Positions 1-12,869 of a stretch of 64,000 bases of DNA are shown here, in pieces. Numbering within the stretch: position 1 is the first letter of the stretch; each line of letters begins with the position of its first letter. Origin of the DNA: Pochonia chlamydosporia 170 (taxonomy: Eukaryota; Ascomycota; Sordariomycetes; Hypocreales; Clavicipitaceae); assembly GCF_001653235.2 (NCBI RefSeq), contig NC_035792.1, positions 1,054,001 to 1,118,000 of the forward strand, in the 5' to 3' direction. Under the pieces are notes generated by a model. It was not told where the DNA came from and searched no databases. It worked only from the letters and a program-made list of their open reading frames with translations. Position numbers and translations under genes: made by a program.

Positions 1-3000
1 TTTAGAGAATGAGTAAGTACGCTCAGAAGTGGCAGAGAGACAGTAGACGAGAACAAAGTGTGGAGGCCGAGACAAGTTGTCGGATTTGTATGAAATGGTG
101 GGAGGAGGCAAGATGGCGAGCGGGCAGAATAAGAGAGTTTGTCTCGCGGTAAAAGTGGTGATCAAGCAACAGTGCCAAGCACTAACACCGCGTCAGGTAA
201 AGCTCTTGTCCTGCTACAAGCAAGGGAGCTCTATAGATAGGATAGGATGGCCGACAGGGTATGGCAGGGCAAGGTAGAATAGCAAAACTGAAGGTAGAAA
301 ATGAAAGGCATGTGGAAACACACAATTTTGTCTTGGAACGAGACGGATGGGAGCCGAAAGTGTGAAGAACCCCCCCATGTCTCGTCTGAGGCCCCTCTTG
401 CCTCTTTTACACACCTCCTCCTCCTCCTTCCCTCCTTCCTCACTTCCTTCCTCGCTTCCTTCCTTACGTCTAGTCAGTCTAATCCCGCCTGGTCGTCTCG
501 TCTCCTTTCCTCTTCTCCTCTTCTCCTCTTTGACCCTCTTCTCGGCTCCTCTTTGTGTTCAATGATCCTTGGCTGGGACCTCGCGATAGCCTAACACGTA
601 GCATGGGGATCGCACGACCCTGGAAGTCTGAACTCACATAGTAGATCCGCACATATATGCACCGTATACTCGGGACTGCCGTTGCGGCGAATTTGAATCT
701 GGACAGGCCCCAGCGCCGTGTCGTTCTAATAACAGCACCAAGCCCAGCGCGCACCGAGCCGCCGCATAACCGACGAGTCATTGGTCCAAGCCGCACAATC
801 CGATGCCACACTGCACTTGGGAGCCCTTGGGAGCCCTTACGAATATTCAATCAAATGAATTTTATACTGGGCTCATACTGTGGTACTGTGTAAATCGCCT
901 GCAAATGTGTGTGTTACCAGCACAATGACGTCAAACTGTGTGGAGGCGCGGAGTAAACGGCCTCGTTCCAGACCAAAGGATGACAAGATTCGCTTCCCAT
1001 TTTGCAGCGAGAGTTAGGTAATGGAAAAAGGATGTTGATGGGTGTGTATTCCCTTTCGGATGATGGCAACAAAACCAAACCGACGGTGCCTGGCCCTGGC
1101 TTGCGTTGAAGAAACTTTGGACAACCACCAGTGACGAGTTTGGAAGCGGGTGTGATAGCCACAGTTCAGTTTTAGTTCAACGTTCCGCAAAATTCCCCAA
1201 AACCTCGAGTCATCGCTGCTGATGCCCCGCTTTTCCTGGTGATTTTTTTCCTTAGTTCTTTTGCCATTGCCTGCCTCTGGCTTTTGCCATCGCGGCAGTG
1301 ATGAAGCCCATCGTGTAGTCAAAGGCAAGGGTCTCTGGCTACCTGCTGTGCATTTGCATTGTGACTAGATGCTTTGGGCTGGTGTTTGCTCAGGACGAAG
1401 ACTGGGGGTGGAAGCATGGAGGCGCCTGCAGGTCCAGTCGCAGCCGGGTCTGGGGATCAAGCAAGTTGATGCAACCTGACCGATCAATTGATGGCCTCGA
1501 TCACTTTTTTGGACGAATAGAGGAGCTCCGGCGATCTCTCTGGGCAGCTTGGTAGCTTGTGCATCAGACCAGACTTCTTTGCCTGGTTCAAGCAACAGCA
1601 CGAAGCTAAACAGAACAGCTTTGGAATGCAGAGATACAGCCTGAGCCGTTGCTGAAGCTGTCGCACCCTCGTTCCGCCTTATGCTCACTTTTACATGTCA
1701 GATTTCTCTCCATTTGTCTGTCTCCCTTTGGGACATTTCTCATCTTGTGTCTACCAACTCTGCGGCCCAGCCACACCTTCTCTTTTGTCGGCACCAACCA
1801 GATCGTCGCTTGATTTCTTTCGTCCTCAAGTCTTCTTCCCCTTTTAGTCTCACGAATGGGCCGTGAACAATAAAAATCGGCAGCAAGGTGCCACAAGGGT
1901 AGCTTGTCGTAGCTTGTCCTTTTAGATTGATTACTTAAGTATTGCACAATCCATTTCTGGGCTTCCATCCCAACCTGACTGTTACACGGCGTGAACCACA
2001 GCATCCGGCACTGTGCATTGCTAGTCCTGGTCGAAATTTGCCCCCGCCGGCATCCCAGAGAGGAAATCATCATGCAAACATTACATCCGACCACCGGCGC
2101 CTCGCTCCAGTTTGCCCAGCCCTCTGCCAGTTTCGACACTGGCCAAGGGTGGCACGATCTTGATGAGAAAGTGGCACCAAGGGGCAAAAGCAGCCACATC
2201 AATGCCAGTTACCACGTTGGCATTGCCATGGGGAAGGGAAATCTTCGGGGGCGTCTCGTGTCCGGGATGAACGGAAAAAGGGAGAGATGACGACGACAAA
2301 TCCGCCCACAAGTTGACGAGCTTTTGGACATGTGTTACCATATCCCAGTTCCAAAGAGGGTCGAGTTTGACATCTAGACCCTTCCACCAGGGACACCTTT
2401 AGCTCGCCTTGGTGCTCAATTGGGTCAGTTGGTCGTGTGCGAATGTGTCACTCTACAGGTCATAACTACTCTGCTGGCGTGGTTCGCACCAACGAAAAAG
2501 GATGTGCATCCTTTGATATGAGACGGCCACATGAAACAAAAAAGTTTATCCATGACGTGACGCTATACTTTCCTTGCCTGGTAATCCATACCTCACATCT
2601 ATGGCGGATGTCTCACTTGGCATCAAGTGCGAGTGTCTGCAAGCACCTGCAAGCACCATCTGAGCAATCTGAGACAAAACCGTCTTGCAGGAGAGTACTT
2701 TTCTGTATTACCTGGAGCTGGCAATGGCATGAGACACCGTTTAACACGTCGCTATTGGATGTTCACGTCACAGCACCAGGGACCAGCATAGCATAGAAAC
2801 AGCGCTGCATAGCTTTGCAAAGTTGAAGCATAACTAACCCAGAGAAAGGAATCACATTTGAAAGCTCAGTGCTTCTCGGCATTGCTTGGCTATTGGCTGG
2901 CCTGCAAGATTGAGAAAATGACATTCGGGGAGCATGACCACTTCCATCTTGGTGGCTTTCTGAAAGGTATGGGGTTGAATGGTTACCAGGTTCGTCCCTT

Positions 3001-3572
3001 TTTGTCCAGATGACCTCTGTTGAGCCTATCCCGTCTTGCCCGTCTGGCTTTTGTCAGATCTTTCGAGCGCCCCCGAGACCCTGATATCCCAAACTTGACC
3101 AGACCAATCTGCAGCCTCCAAACGTCCCAACTCGGCCATGCAGTCCTAGCCACAGGGGTGTTGGTGCGGGTCAATTGAATAAAGAGCAATCTGCGAGATC
3201 TGCGGCCCACTGCTTCTGTGCTGGATGGTGGAATTGGCACCGGCCATTTGGGGCACCCTATCGATAAGCACCACACGTGACTGTCTTATCGGCCAAACTT
3301 TTTTTTTCTGATGCGATAAGCCTGAGCTTGGGTGGTGGCGGGCTGTAGTGGAAATTTTGGATGGCTTCAACTTTTACCATAGATTGCCAACCTACGAGAA
3401 ACGCCCGCTTTGGAGGTGTGTGCGCCGGAATACTTCCGGTAATCATCAATTGCATGCTGTTGAGGCTCCCCACGTAGCTTTGTTCAGGAAGAACGCTTCT
3501 AAATTACGAACTCGCATTCACAACTGCCAACGACGTTGCAGCCCGTTGCTGCAAAATCAACACATCGCCGCA
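1..3572. other. Gene-free left flank
   Basis: About 3.6 kb with no convincing coding sequence. The open frames are short, most lack an ATG, and none resembles a protein family I recognise. A pyrimidine-rich tract made of CTCCTCC and CTTCCTT runs occupies roughly 410-545, as is common in fungal promoters or 5' leaders. The right end must contain the RPA135 promoter. The left end may hold regulatory sequence for a gene outside the window. Confidence 0.5.
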
Positions 3573-6500
3573 ATGGCTCCCTCGGCGACAAATACAAAAT
3601 GGGATCACCAATACGACACCCTGCGACGTCAAAATCTCTTCCAGAACCCGCCCAAAGACCATTCTGCATATCCCGCTCTTCAATTAGCCGTCAACCCTCA
3701 CATCGAATCCTTCAATGGCATGTTCCGAGATGACGGAAAGAAAGGACTTCTCGCCCACGGAGTGGCAGACATTGGAACAAAAACTTTTCTCGATGGTGAT
3801 GATAGAACTGGTCCAGAAGGCAAAAACCGACTGCATATTCGAATCAAGGACGTGAGCTTGCACAAGCCACAGGTTCCTCCTTCAAACAAGATGGCGCGAA
3901 ACCGTGAAGTCCTACCCGCCGAGTGCAGAGAACGGCACGTCACATATAGGGGTCGGCTTTCTGCCACGTTTGAATATACAGTCAATGGGGGTGATCCTGT
4001 TGAGTTTGTTCGAGAATTGGGGCAGGTACCCATCATGATAAAGGTACGGCTAGGTTGCAGTCCGTGGCGCAAAATGCTTGCATGCTAACAAATCTGGTTG
4101 CAGTCAAATCGATGCCACTTAGAAAACAACTCGCCTGCTCAGCTGGTGCAACGAAAGGAGGAATCCGAAGAGCTCGGCGGCTACTTCATCGTCAACGGCA
4201 TTGAAAAGGTGATCAGATTACTACAAGTGAACAAGCGAAATTTCCCGATGGCTATCAATCGACCTAGCTTCCAAAACCGAGGCTTGGGATACACCCCGTA
4301 CGGTATCATTTTGCGATCCGTTCGCCCCGATGAGACCTCCCAGACCAACGCACTTCATTACCTTAATGACGGCGGCGTCACTTTCCGATTTTCATGGCGA
4401 AAGAATGAGTACTTGATTCCTGTCGTTATGATCCTCAAGGCTTTGGTGGAGACAAATGATCGTGAAATTTTCGAAGGACTGATTGGACCCATGGGATCAA
4501 AGGCAACGGAGAATACCTTCTTGACGGATCGAGTCGAGTTACTTCTGCGAACCTACAAGGGTTATGGACTCTACAGCAAATCACAGACCCGAGCTCACCT
4601 CGGAGAAAAGTTTCGAGTCGTGCTAGGTGTGCCGGAAAGCATGTCAGACTACGAAGTTGGTACTGAGTTTTTGAGACGCATTGTTCTGGTTCACTTGGGC
4701 AACATCAACGTAACTGAGGAACAGGATGCCGACAAGTTTAAGATGCTGTTGTTTATGACCCGCAAATTGTATGCACTGGCCGCTGGCGAATGTGCTGTTG
4801 ACAATCCTGATGCTCTTCAAAACCAGGAGATTCTTCTGGGTGGCTTCTTGTACAGCCAAATTCTAAAGGAGCGACTTGATGAATTCCTGAGTGTTGGTGT
4901 CCGCACATCTCTTCGCGATTTCCTCAGGCGACATCCCGAAGTCTCCTTTACGTCAGAAGATTTCAGAAAGGAGTTCCCAACTGCGATTTTCAGAAAGGCA
5001 AATGAAAATCTTGGCAATGCGCTTGAATACTTTTTATCTACTGGAAACTTGCAAAGCCCGTCAGGATTGGACCTGCAACAGACTGCTGGTTTTACGGTTG
5101 TGGCTGAGAAGCTCAACTTCCTTCGATTCATCAGCCATTTCCGCATGGTCCATCGTGGTGCCTTTTTCGCTCAATTGAAGACGACGGCAGTGCGAAAACT
5201 GCTCCCGGAGTCATGGGGATTCATGTGTCCCGTTCACACGCCCGATGGTTCGCCCTGTGGCCTGTTGAATCACTTGGCTCACAAGTGTAAGATTATGACG
5301 GATCACGTTGACGTGTCCAAGATTCCGGCGCTTGCCAAGGAGCTTGGTGTAGTGGACGCGTCTTCTGCTCTTACGAGCGAGAATGTCGTCGTTATGATGG
5401 ACGGCAAGATTCTCGGGTGGTGCAGTCCGAAGGAGTCACTTAGAATAGCAGACTGCCTGCGGTACTGGAAAGTCGAGGGTACTCATGGCGTACCATTGCA
5501 ACTAGAGATTGGATATGTGCCCGCATCGAATGGAGGTTCATACCCCGGTGTCTACATTACATCGACTCCTGCACGCATGGTCCGACCCGTCAAGTATCTC
5601 CCTCTGCAAAGGCAAGACTTTGTCGGACCGTATGAGCAGCCATACATGTCCATTGCTGTTGTCCCGCAAGAGATAGAAAACGGCTTGTCCACCCACGTCG
5701 AGTTCGATCCCACCAACATGCTGTCCATCCTGGCTAACATGACGCCATTTTCCGATTTCAACCAGTCTCCCCGTAACATGTACCAATGTCAGATGGGTAA
5801 ACAAACCATGGGCACACCTGGCACAGCAATACGGTACCGAACAGACAACAAGTCGTACAGAATTCAGACTGGGCAGACTCCAATTGTCCGCGCACCGTTA
5901 CACAATGACTACGGGTTCGACAACTTCCCCAATGGTATGAATGCCGTCGTTGCTGTCATCTCTTACACTGGCTATGACATGGACGACGCTATGATCTTGA
6001 ACAAGTCAGCACACGAAAGAGGCTTCGGACACGGTACCATTTACAAGACCAAGAAGATTTCACTCAAGGACGATTCAAGAACGCGTGCAACAAAGAGCGT
6101 GACCAAGGCCTTTGGATTCGCACCTCACAGCTACGTCAGCGCTTCACACCAAGGCATGCTTGATGACGACGGTCTTCCTCATGTAGGACGTCTGGTTCAA
6201 GAAGGAGACGTCATATGCGCATGGCACACCGTCACGCCCGACTACAACGGCAACCTCGTCAACCTGGACGGCATCACCCATTACGAAAAGTACAAAGACA
6301 GCGAGACAGGTTTCGTCGAAGAAGTCCGGCTCATTGGTGCGGAGACGGGCAATGAACCCCTGCAAACCATCTCCCTCAAGTTCCGTGTCCCACGATCCCC
6401 CATCATCGGAGACAAGTTCTCGTCTCGTCACGGTCAAAAGGGTGTTGCGTCACAAAAATGGCCCGCCATCGATATGCCCTTCTCGGAGAGCGGTATCCAA

Positions 6501-7328
6501 CCGGACGTCATTATCAACCCGCACGCTTTCCCGTCGCGTATGACGATTGGCATGTTTGTCGAGTCCCTCGCCGGCAAGGCCGGTGCCCTCCACGGCCTTG
6601 CCCAAGACTCAACCCCGTTCAAGTTTGACGAAGAAAACACGGCGGCCGACTACTTTGGCCACCAGCTCATGAAGGCCGGGTACAACTACCATGGCAACGA
6701 ACCCATGTACTCCGGCATCACGGGCGAAGAGCTCGGCGCCGACATCTACATTGGTGTCGTCTACTACCAGCGTCTGCGTCACATGGTCAACGACAAGTAC
6801 CAAGTGCGAACTACTGGTCCCGTCGTCCCCACGACCGGCCAGCCCATCCAGGGCAGAAAGCGCGGTGGTGGTATCCGTGTTGGTGAAATGGAGCGTGACG
6901 CGCTGCTCGCCCACGGAACAGCCTTCCTCCTTCAAGACAGACTGCTCAACTGCTCCGATTACACCAAGTCGTGGATCTGCCGGCGCTGCGGGTCATTTTT
7001 GTCGGTACAACCGACGGTTTCGCAGTTCGCCCCCAGTAAGAAGAAGGCGCCGTCTATGGTGCGGTGTCGAAACTGTGCCACGAAGCTGGATGAGACGGAT
7101 GGAATTGACCTCACGGAGATTCAGGGCGAGATTTGGGAAGATGGCCAGGGTAATTACTGGGTTGGCGGTGACGAGACGACGCAGGTTGTTGTGCCTGGAG
7201 CGTTGAAGTACCTGGATGTTGAATTGGCAGCCATGGGAGTCAAGTTGAAGTATAAGATTAACAAGGGGGATGAGCCTAGGAAGGGGGTTATGCGGCCGAT
7301 GGGGAGGCCAAAAGCTATCAAGGCGTAG
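3573..7328 (+). CDS. RPA135: DNA-directed RNA polymerase I subunit RPA135 (second-largest)
   Basis: Second-largest subunit of RNA polymerase I, which transcribes the 35S rRNA precursor in the nucleolus. Exons are 3573-4043 and 4104-7328, giving 1231 aa (yeast RPA135 is about 1200). The intron (GTACGG...TTGCAG, with GCTAAC upstream) falls immediately before the conserved SNRCHLE...GGYFIVNG block. Further RPB2-family landmarks are CPVHTPDGSPCGLLNH, GYDMDDAMILNKSA near the active centre, DKFSSRHGQKG of the hybrid-binding domain, and a C-terminal zinc site CRRC...CRNC (about nt 6978-7075). The start was chosen at ATG 3573 (MAPSATNTKW) rather than the in-frame open sequence upstream, which has no better start. 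The Pol I assignment rather than Pol II or III rests on overall resemblance and length. It is transcribed toward the trehalase gene, whose stop lies about 260 bp away. Confidence 0.95.
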
Positions 7329-7590
7329 ATGTGGAATGAATTGGATTGTTGGCAGTTGCATACCCGTTGTATATAGCATGGTTACGTATAATTGCGCAGT
7401 ATTACACTTGGTTCATAACATTTACTATCATCTACTCGCATGACTGTTTAACCTGCGTCATATCAAAGTCTACCCCTTTTATGACCAACTCACTGTCCTC
7501 AACATACCATTCCTCAAACAGGATATACCAACTCACACGATCCCATTGTACGCATAACTATTCACACTCATCCACACATCTCAAACGCCA

Positions 7591-9613
7591 TCACATCCCG
7601 CCAAACCTCTTCACCCTCCTCGCATCCCCAACATCCAACTCAACCGCACTCCTCTTTCTCCCCTTCTTCTTCGTCACATCCCCACAAACCGGCCTCGTCA
7701 ACTCACCCCCAAACTCATCCACCGCCCAAATCAACACCCCGTTCGTCCACCCAAACCCCTCCACGACCTCATACTCCCCCCCTCCCCCCGCAACATTCAC
7801 CGCCTCATCACTATACTTTTCAAACATGACGCCCACGCCCTTGCCCGCCTTCGGTGTAAGCGACGTACTCCCCCCCGTGGCCAGCCAAGTGCAAAACGTC
7901 GAATCGAGATATCTCTGCGCCAACGCCACCGCCAACTCGCGAACATCCCTATACGCAGGGTCGTCCCTCCCAAACGTAGCAGGCGTGTTGAGCAGCCCCT
8001 TCATGAGGATGTGCATCAGGGGCGGCCACACGTTCGGCTGGTCCCACTGCTGGTTGGCCTTGACGTTCGTGGCGGGGATGCCGCCCTTTCGGAGGGCGAG
8101 GTAGCTCGATATGCGGGCGTATATCGTCTTTATGGTGTGCGGGTTGTGCTTGAGGTGTGCTGGCGCGGAACCCTGCCAGAAGGGGTAGAATTGACCGACG
8201 TGGAAGAGGACTTGGTGGCCTGGTGGTGCGGTGCGCGTGTCTAGTGGTGAGGCGTCGTCGTCTGCGTAGATGTAGATGTTTTGGGTGGATGATGTGGTGT
8301 TGTAGTCGAAGTAGCTGGAGAGGGTGTCGTTCCACATCACCGCGTGCATGGCTTCGCTGCGTTGTTTTGCGCGTCGCATCCATTCTACACTCGCGGTTGT
8401 GTTGCCCGTATCGTTGAAGAAGCCCGCGATGGCGACCTCGTTTCCATATAGAATAGAGTTGAGACACACGGGCACAATGTTCTTCGCATTCATACTCCGC
8501 AGGGGAAAGTACACTTCCCGCCCTGAATCAGCAGGATTCCTCAACCAGCGCGAACTGAAATCCCAGCCGCTCTCCGCGCTCGTCGCTATATTCGCATATA
8601 AATCCTGGTACTGCGACTCGTTCAGCGCTTTTCTCTCGGGGTATATAATCCCACTGGGAGCGTAGTACGACGAATTCCGCGCCGTCTCATAGTCCTCTCT
8701 GTAGGATTCCGGCCGCGGCTGCGTATTATGCACGGCATACCGATTCAGCGTGTACGTCTTGCCCCGGTGCAGAACATCAATCGTGCGGTTCACCATCCAG
8801 AACTCATGCTCCTTCACGAGAAGCGGGATCGCTCGCTTGAGAATGCTCGTGTCCTGTGTATGCTGCACGTACAGCTTCACCATTTGCGCGAGCATAGGCG
8901 GCTGCGACCTGTTGAGGTAGTATATCCGCGCGCCGTTGGGCACAATCCCATACTGCTCCACGAGATCCAGAAAGTTCTCAATCGTGTTCTTGGCGATTTC
9001 CGTGAACGACCCCCGCGTGCGGAGGAGGCCCTCGAGGATCCAGTACGAGTCCCAGTAGTAGGGCTCGCGGAAGCGGCCGCCTGCCACGACGAAGGGCCGC
9101 TTGATGGGGATGAAGCTGTTGGGACAGGAGGTGCAGTTTGTGGAGGGGCGGTACGAGCGCGTGAGGGAGGGCCAGATGTCGATTACTTTTTGGGTGAATT
9201 CCCGGATGACGGTGTCGTTGATGGAGGCGAGGAACTGGGCGTCGGTGTGGAGTTGGGACTTGGGCACTTCTTGGAGCTCGTTGCCTGCGTCGGCGAAATG
9301 TGTGGCGAGGAAGTCGTTTAGGGCGGTGTTGTTGGTGATGGGTCTGGCGAGTTTGGCGAAGGCGGTTTGTATTTCCTCGAGAGGTTTGATAGCCGGCCTG
9401 GGGGCGTTAGTTGGATTGAGTCAATTGGAATGGGGGGACATACATATCTACAAAGGTTTTGGAGTCGGAGAATGGTCTGGCTAGTTCAATCTCCTTGAGG
9501 ATCTGGCCGTGGCAGTAGATGGGGGAGTCGCAGGGCGCGACGACAGAGCCATTGATGTAGATTGCTGTGGCTGTTGCCGCCAGCGAGACAGCAAAGAGCC
9601 GTTTGTTTGGCAT
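7591..9613 (-). CDS. Secreted alpha,alpha-trehalase, GH37
   Basis: Hydrolyses trehalose to two glucoses, probably outside the cell. Exons on the minus strand are 9613-9444 and 9397-7591 (658 aa). The 46-nt intron (GTATGT...CCCCAG) has CTAAC ten bases before its end. The N-terminus MPNKRLFAVSLAATATA looks like a signal peptide, followed by CDSPIYCHG and DSKTFVDM, hallmarks of the animal/bacterial type of GH37 trehalase rather than the cytosolic fungal neutral trehalase with its calcium-binding domain. Signature 1 is AGGRFREPYYWDSY (about residues 162-175; the usual first residue is Pro). Signature 2 is QWDQPNVWPP (about 507-516). Likely catalytic residues are Asp336 in SGWDFSSRW and Glu583 in MFEKYS. 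Many NxS/T sites fit secretion. The coding strand is strikingly C-rich toward the C-terminus. Confidence 0.92.
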
Positions 9614-11099
9614 TTTGGGAGGAATTGGGTTGATGCCAGTGGTGGAGTGAAGCAATTCCGACTTTTGGTGAGGAGAAGATATGCGAGCACGAGCCCTTTT
9701 TACTAATTGTGCTAAGCGAGCTTTTTATATTGGTATTATGTGAATAGTAATAGCTAAGCATTGGCCATGTTTCTCTTACTGTCGAGGTGGTATTTCCCCA
9801 ACGAATCTAACGGTGATGTTTGATGCGGGTGACGACGGCCAAGGACATGGATCACTTTGTGGAGTTGCTCGGCTGTCGATCACTGGGGTGGTATTTGGGT
9901 GAGGCTGCTGGTGGCGTCAAGCCATTGTAGTTTAAAGGATAGGTTAATTCTGGTGTGGTCAAGGTTAAGTAGGGAATTGGAAGCTGGGCATTGTGGGTAG
10001 ACTAGTTGGTGATGGCTTCTTATGCGGAGGAATGACTCGCTGGGTTTACGAACTGATGTGCCATGGAAGTGAATTGTGCCGGAGTTGCTAATTGTTAGGC
10101 GTGTTCAAATGTTACATATGTACTTTATACTGCAATTGGATAGTTGAACCTATGGCTGCTGGAAATTCCCTTCAACGGTGTAGCAATTAAAGGATCAACT
10201 GCTTAAATGTAAAATAAGAACTGTCATTGTTGATTAGCCGTCACTGTCGATTAGCCGTCACATTTAAGCTGTCTTCGGCTCTTGGCCTGCTGCATCCTTG
10301 TCTGATCCACGCCGCTTGGCGCCGCAGTAGAGCCGGAAACTCAACAAGTTCAACAGCAGATTGGTCTGTGATCCTGGTCGTTGTCGATTCTTGTAAATGT
10401 AAAGAGTAATAGTATGTTGATTGAGCAGTCGACACAGTCAACTTGCGAGACTCAACTAGACACAATTAAGCGTTACCAATCAATTCTTTTCACAAAAATC
10501 AGAAACAAACACCACGAGGTGAAGGATGTGAAATTGATCAAATCACTGCGCACGCACCACAACTCAATCTGTCAACTTGGAAGCAATCTATCACATCCTT
10601 CACCCCAGCTCCTTGGCAACCCAACTCCCCCAACTTCACAATCACTTCTGATACCTTCAAAGGGGGTAAATAATCACATCCAACCTCAAATGGGGTAAAC
10701 CCGCCAACATCCACAGTTTGGCCGCAGCCAAGACGCCGACACCGACCGGGCTCACCGACAGCCTTCGCAGCGAATAACCACAATACTGACAGTCAAGGCT
10801 GCGCCGCTGTTGCCAAGGCCAAGCCTGAAGCTGGGGATCCCCAGAGTCAATATAGCTCGGTATTGGTTCTGGCGGGGATCTGGGGCGGGAAATGTGGGAG
10901 AATCCACTGCCGGGCCGAATGTTGGTGATGTTGGGTTTGTGCGTCGTGGATATGAATGGCACGAGCTGAAGCGTTCATGCAGAATAATTTATCTTTTGAG
11001 ATGGTCATGTCAGGGCTGTAAAGTCAGCCGCAATACCCGACTCGGCAATTAACCCTTATACACCACATATCTACAATCGCCATCCACTCAGCCAGGCAA
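9614..11099. other. Intergenic region between trehalase and pyrophosphatase genes
   Basis: About 1.5 kb with no supported gene. The right part lies beyond the pyrophosphatase stop and the left part is the trehalase promoter. Short direct echoes such as gattagccgtcac, repeated near 10233 and 10249, are visible. I see nothing else that can be named. Confidence 0.4.
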
Positions 11100-12363
11100 C
11101 TACTCAACCTCAACCACATCCCCCGGCACCGTAATCAACTTAAAATCCCCATCAACATAATACCACCTATCATACGGTGCGGGCCTCCCCGCCGCCGGCA
11201 AAACATTCGCCTTCGCCGGAATCTTGAACCTGTCCGTCGCCTCCTCCGACTTCACATACGACTTGCACGCGCGCGGGTTCGTAGTCTGCCAGATATTAAT
11301 CTCCCCGCGCTCCTCCTTGCCCAAAACGAGGTTCCGCCAGTGCTCATGGCTCTCAGCGAGCTTGGCGTTCATGAACCGCGCGTTGACGTAGTTGTTCCCG
11401 ATGATGGTGTTCAGGCCCTGACCGCGGGCGACTTTGTAGTACTTTTTTGCTTGTTAGGTGGGTTTGCTGGGAAGAGTGAAACAACTTACGACAAACCAGT
11501 CGTGGAAAGACTTGGTTAGACCGGGTCTATATTTATCGACTTCTTCGACGGCTGCTTCTGTTAGTGGATGGGATAGCTGTAGGGGTAAAACATACAGTTG
11601 ACGAGGTTGGCGAGCGGGTCGCGAACATCAATGGCAATGACCTTCCAGTCCGTCGTGTTATCCTACTCCTCTTAGCTGACATCTTCACAGTTTGGTCAAA
11701 ACACGCACGTCAATCATGGCTAGGCCCCCCAGAATCTTGACCTGCCTCACCTCGCCTGTGTATCCGGGCCTACGACCGTCAGCAGAAACCCAACTCGGAA
11801 GGGCGTGCAACCTACGAAATGGAGCTAATGTCGAATAAATCAACTGGATCGTTATCTCCCACAAAACCTGTATAGTTGTCCTTTTTATTGGAGTTCTCCC
11901 ACGTCTGGGGGATGGACCCGTACAAGAAGGGATACGACTTGTGCGGCCAGAAACTAGCCACGAAGCGAGGTTTCTTCTTCTTGGTGTCGTGGAAGAGGGG
12001 GTCTTCGCCTATTAGCACGGGTTCAGTTGTAGGGTGGTATAACGTACTGAGCGGCTCATTGCGCTGCGTCTCAATCTTGCCGTCGGTCCAGCGCGGGATT
12101 TCAACTACAAAGTTGACAATGGGACCGGGCTTGTTGTCCGGGTATAAGGGGACGTCGTGCCATGGGGAGATGGGGTTGCCGTTTTTCTCGAGCCAGATTC
12201 GCCAGTCCTGGATGGTTAGCTTCTTTTTCTGTCTTTGGTGTTGCTGGTGACTTACAACTGTGTTTCGAGCGCCCACTTCTCGAAGCGTGTACGAGGAATT
12301 CTGCGCAGCAACACCAATTACTCCCAGCGGCAGAAGCGCCAAATGCATCAATGTCAAATACAT
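11100..12363 (-). CDS. Secreted inorganic pyrophosphatase (family I)
   Basis: Hydrolyses pyrophosphate to phosphate using divalent metal. Six exons were read on the minus strand: 12363-12256, 12207-11816, 11769-11709, 11662-11596, 11551-11490 and 11441-11100 (343 aa). The start MYLTLMHLALLPLGVIGVAAQ reads as a signal peptide, unlike the cytosolic housekeeping enzyme. Family landmarks are YTLREVGARNTV, ISPWHDVPLY, VVEIPRWTDGK, FPHK-like FWPHKSYPF, GSIPQTWE and the metal-binding signature GDNDPVDLFD, then DWKVIAIDVRDP. Intron 1 (48 nt) is a multiple of three without a stop. A potential 39-nt intron inside exon 2 (after EPLS) was left unspliced. The last-but-one acceptor is the tandem CAGAAGCAG; using its first CAG would create a TAA. 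A role in phosphate scavenging is inference. Confidence 0.85.
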
Positions 12364-12869
12364 CTTGAAATCTATAAACGAAGGAATTTGATTGCGTACG
12401 ATTTCCACCACGGGCATTCCTCTTTCTATACCATCTGCAATCTCCACATTGGCCACCGACACAGATGATTAGCGCCAAAAGTATGCATAAAATGTATTTT
12501 AAACGTGCATGTTGTGTAGCTAGTTTTTTAACCTCAGCAAGCTATCTGTTTGGAGCCGCAAACTAATGTCGGTCCCCTGACGGTATTGTATCTTGGTGCC
12601 AGTGGCTACTGTGTAAGCACGCACGTGGGTCTTGGCGGTTGAGGATTTAGATGATGGACAGGGAGCTTCACCGAGCACGTGTACGGAAGGCGATTTTATA
12701 TGATGTAAATGTAGTAAGTTTATTTCCGGATGAATGATGGCGTTAGGATGGATATTTTATTTGGTGGTGTTGGTGGAGTTGATGTGATATTCGTAGCTCA
12801 CCAACCAACAATTACGCTTATGCTACACTTGTAAACATACAACTTGACCATATGAAGGTCTTCTCATAG
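12364..12869. other. Intergenic region
   Basis: About 500 bp between the pyrophosphatase start and the 3' end of the next minus-strand gene. It should carry the pyrophosphatase promoter. No further feature was recognised. Confidence 0.4.

Noticed and set aside
1606..2202. 198-codon minus-strand open frame
   Set aside because: Composition is random-looking (many Trp, Cys, Arg), no domain pattern, and it lies in a gene-free flank.
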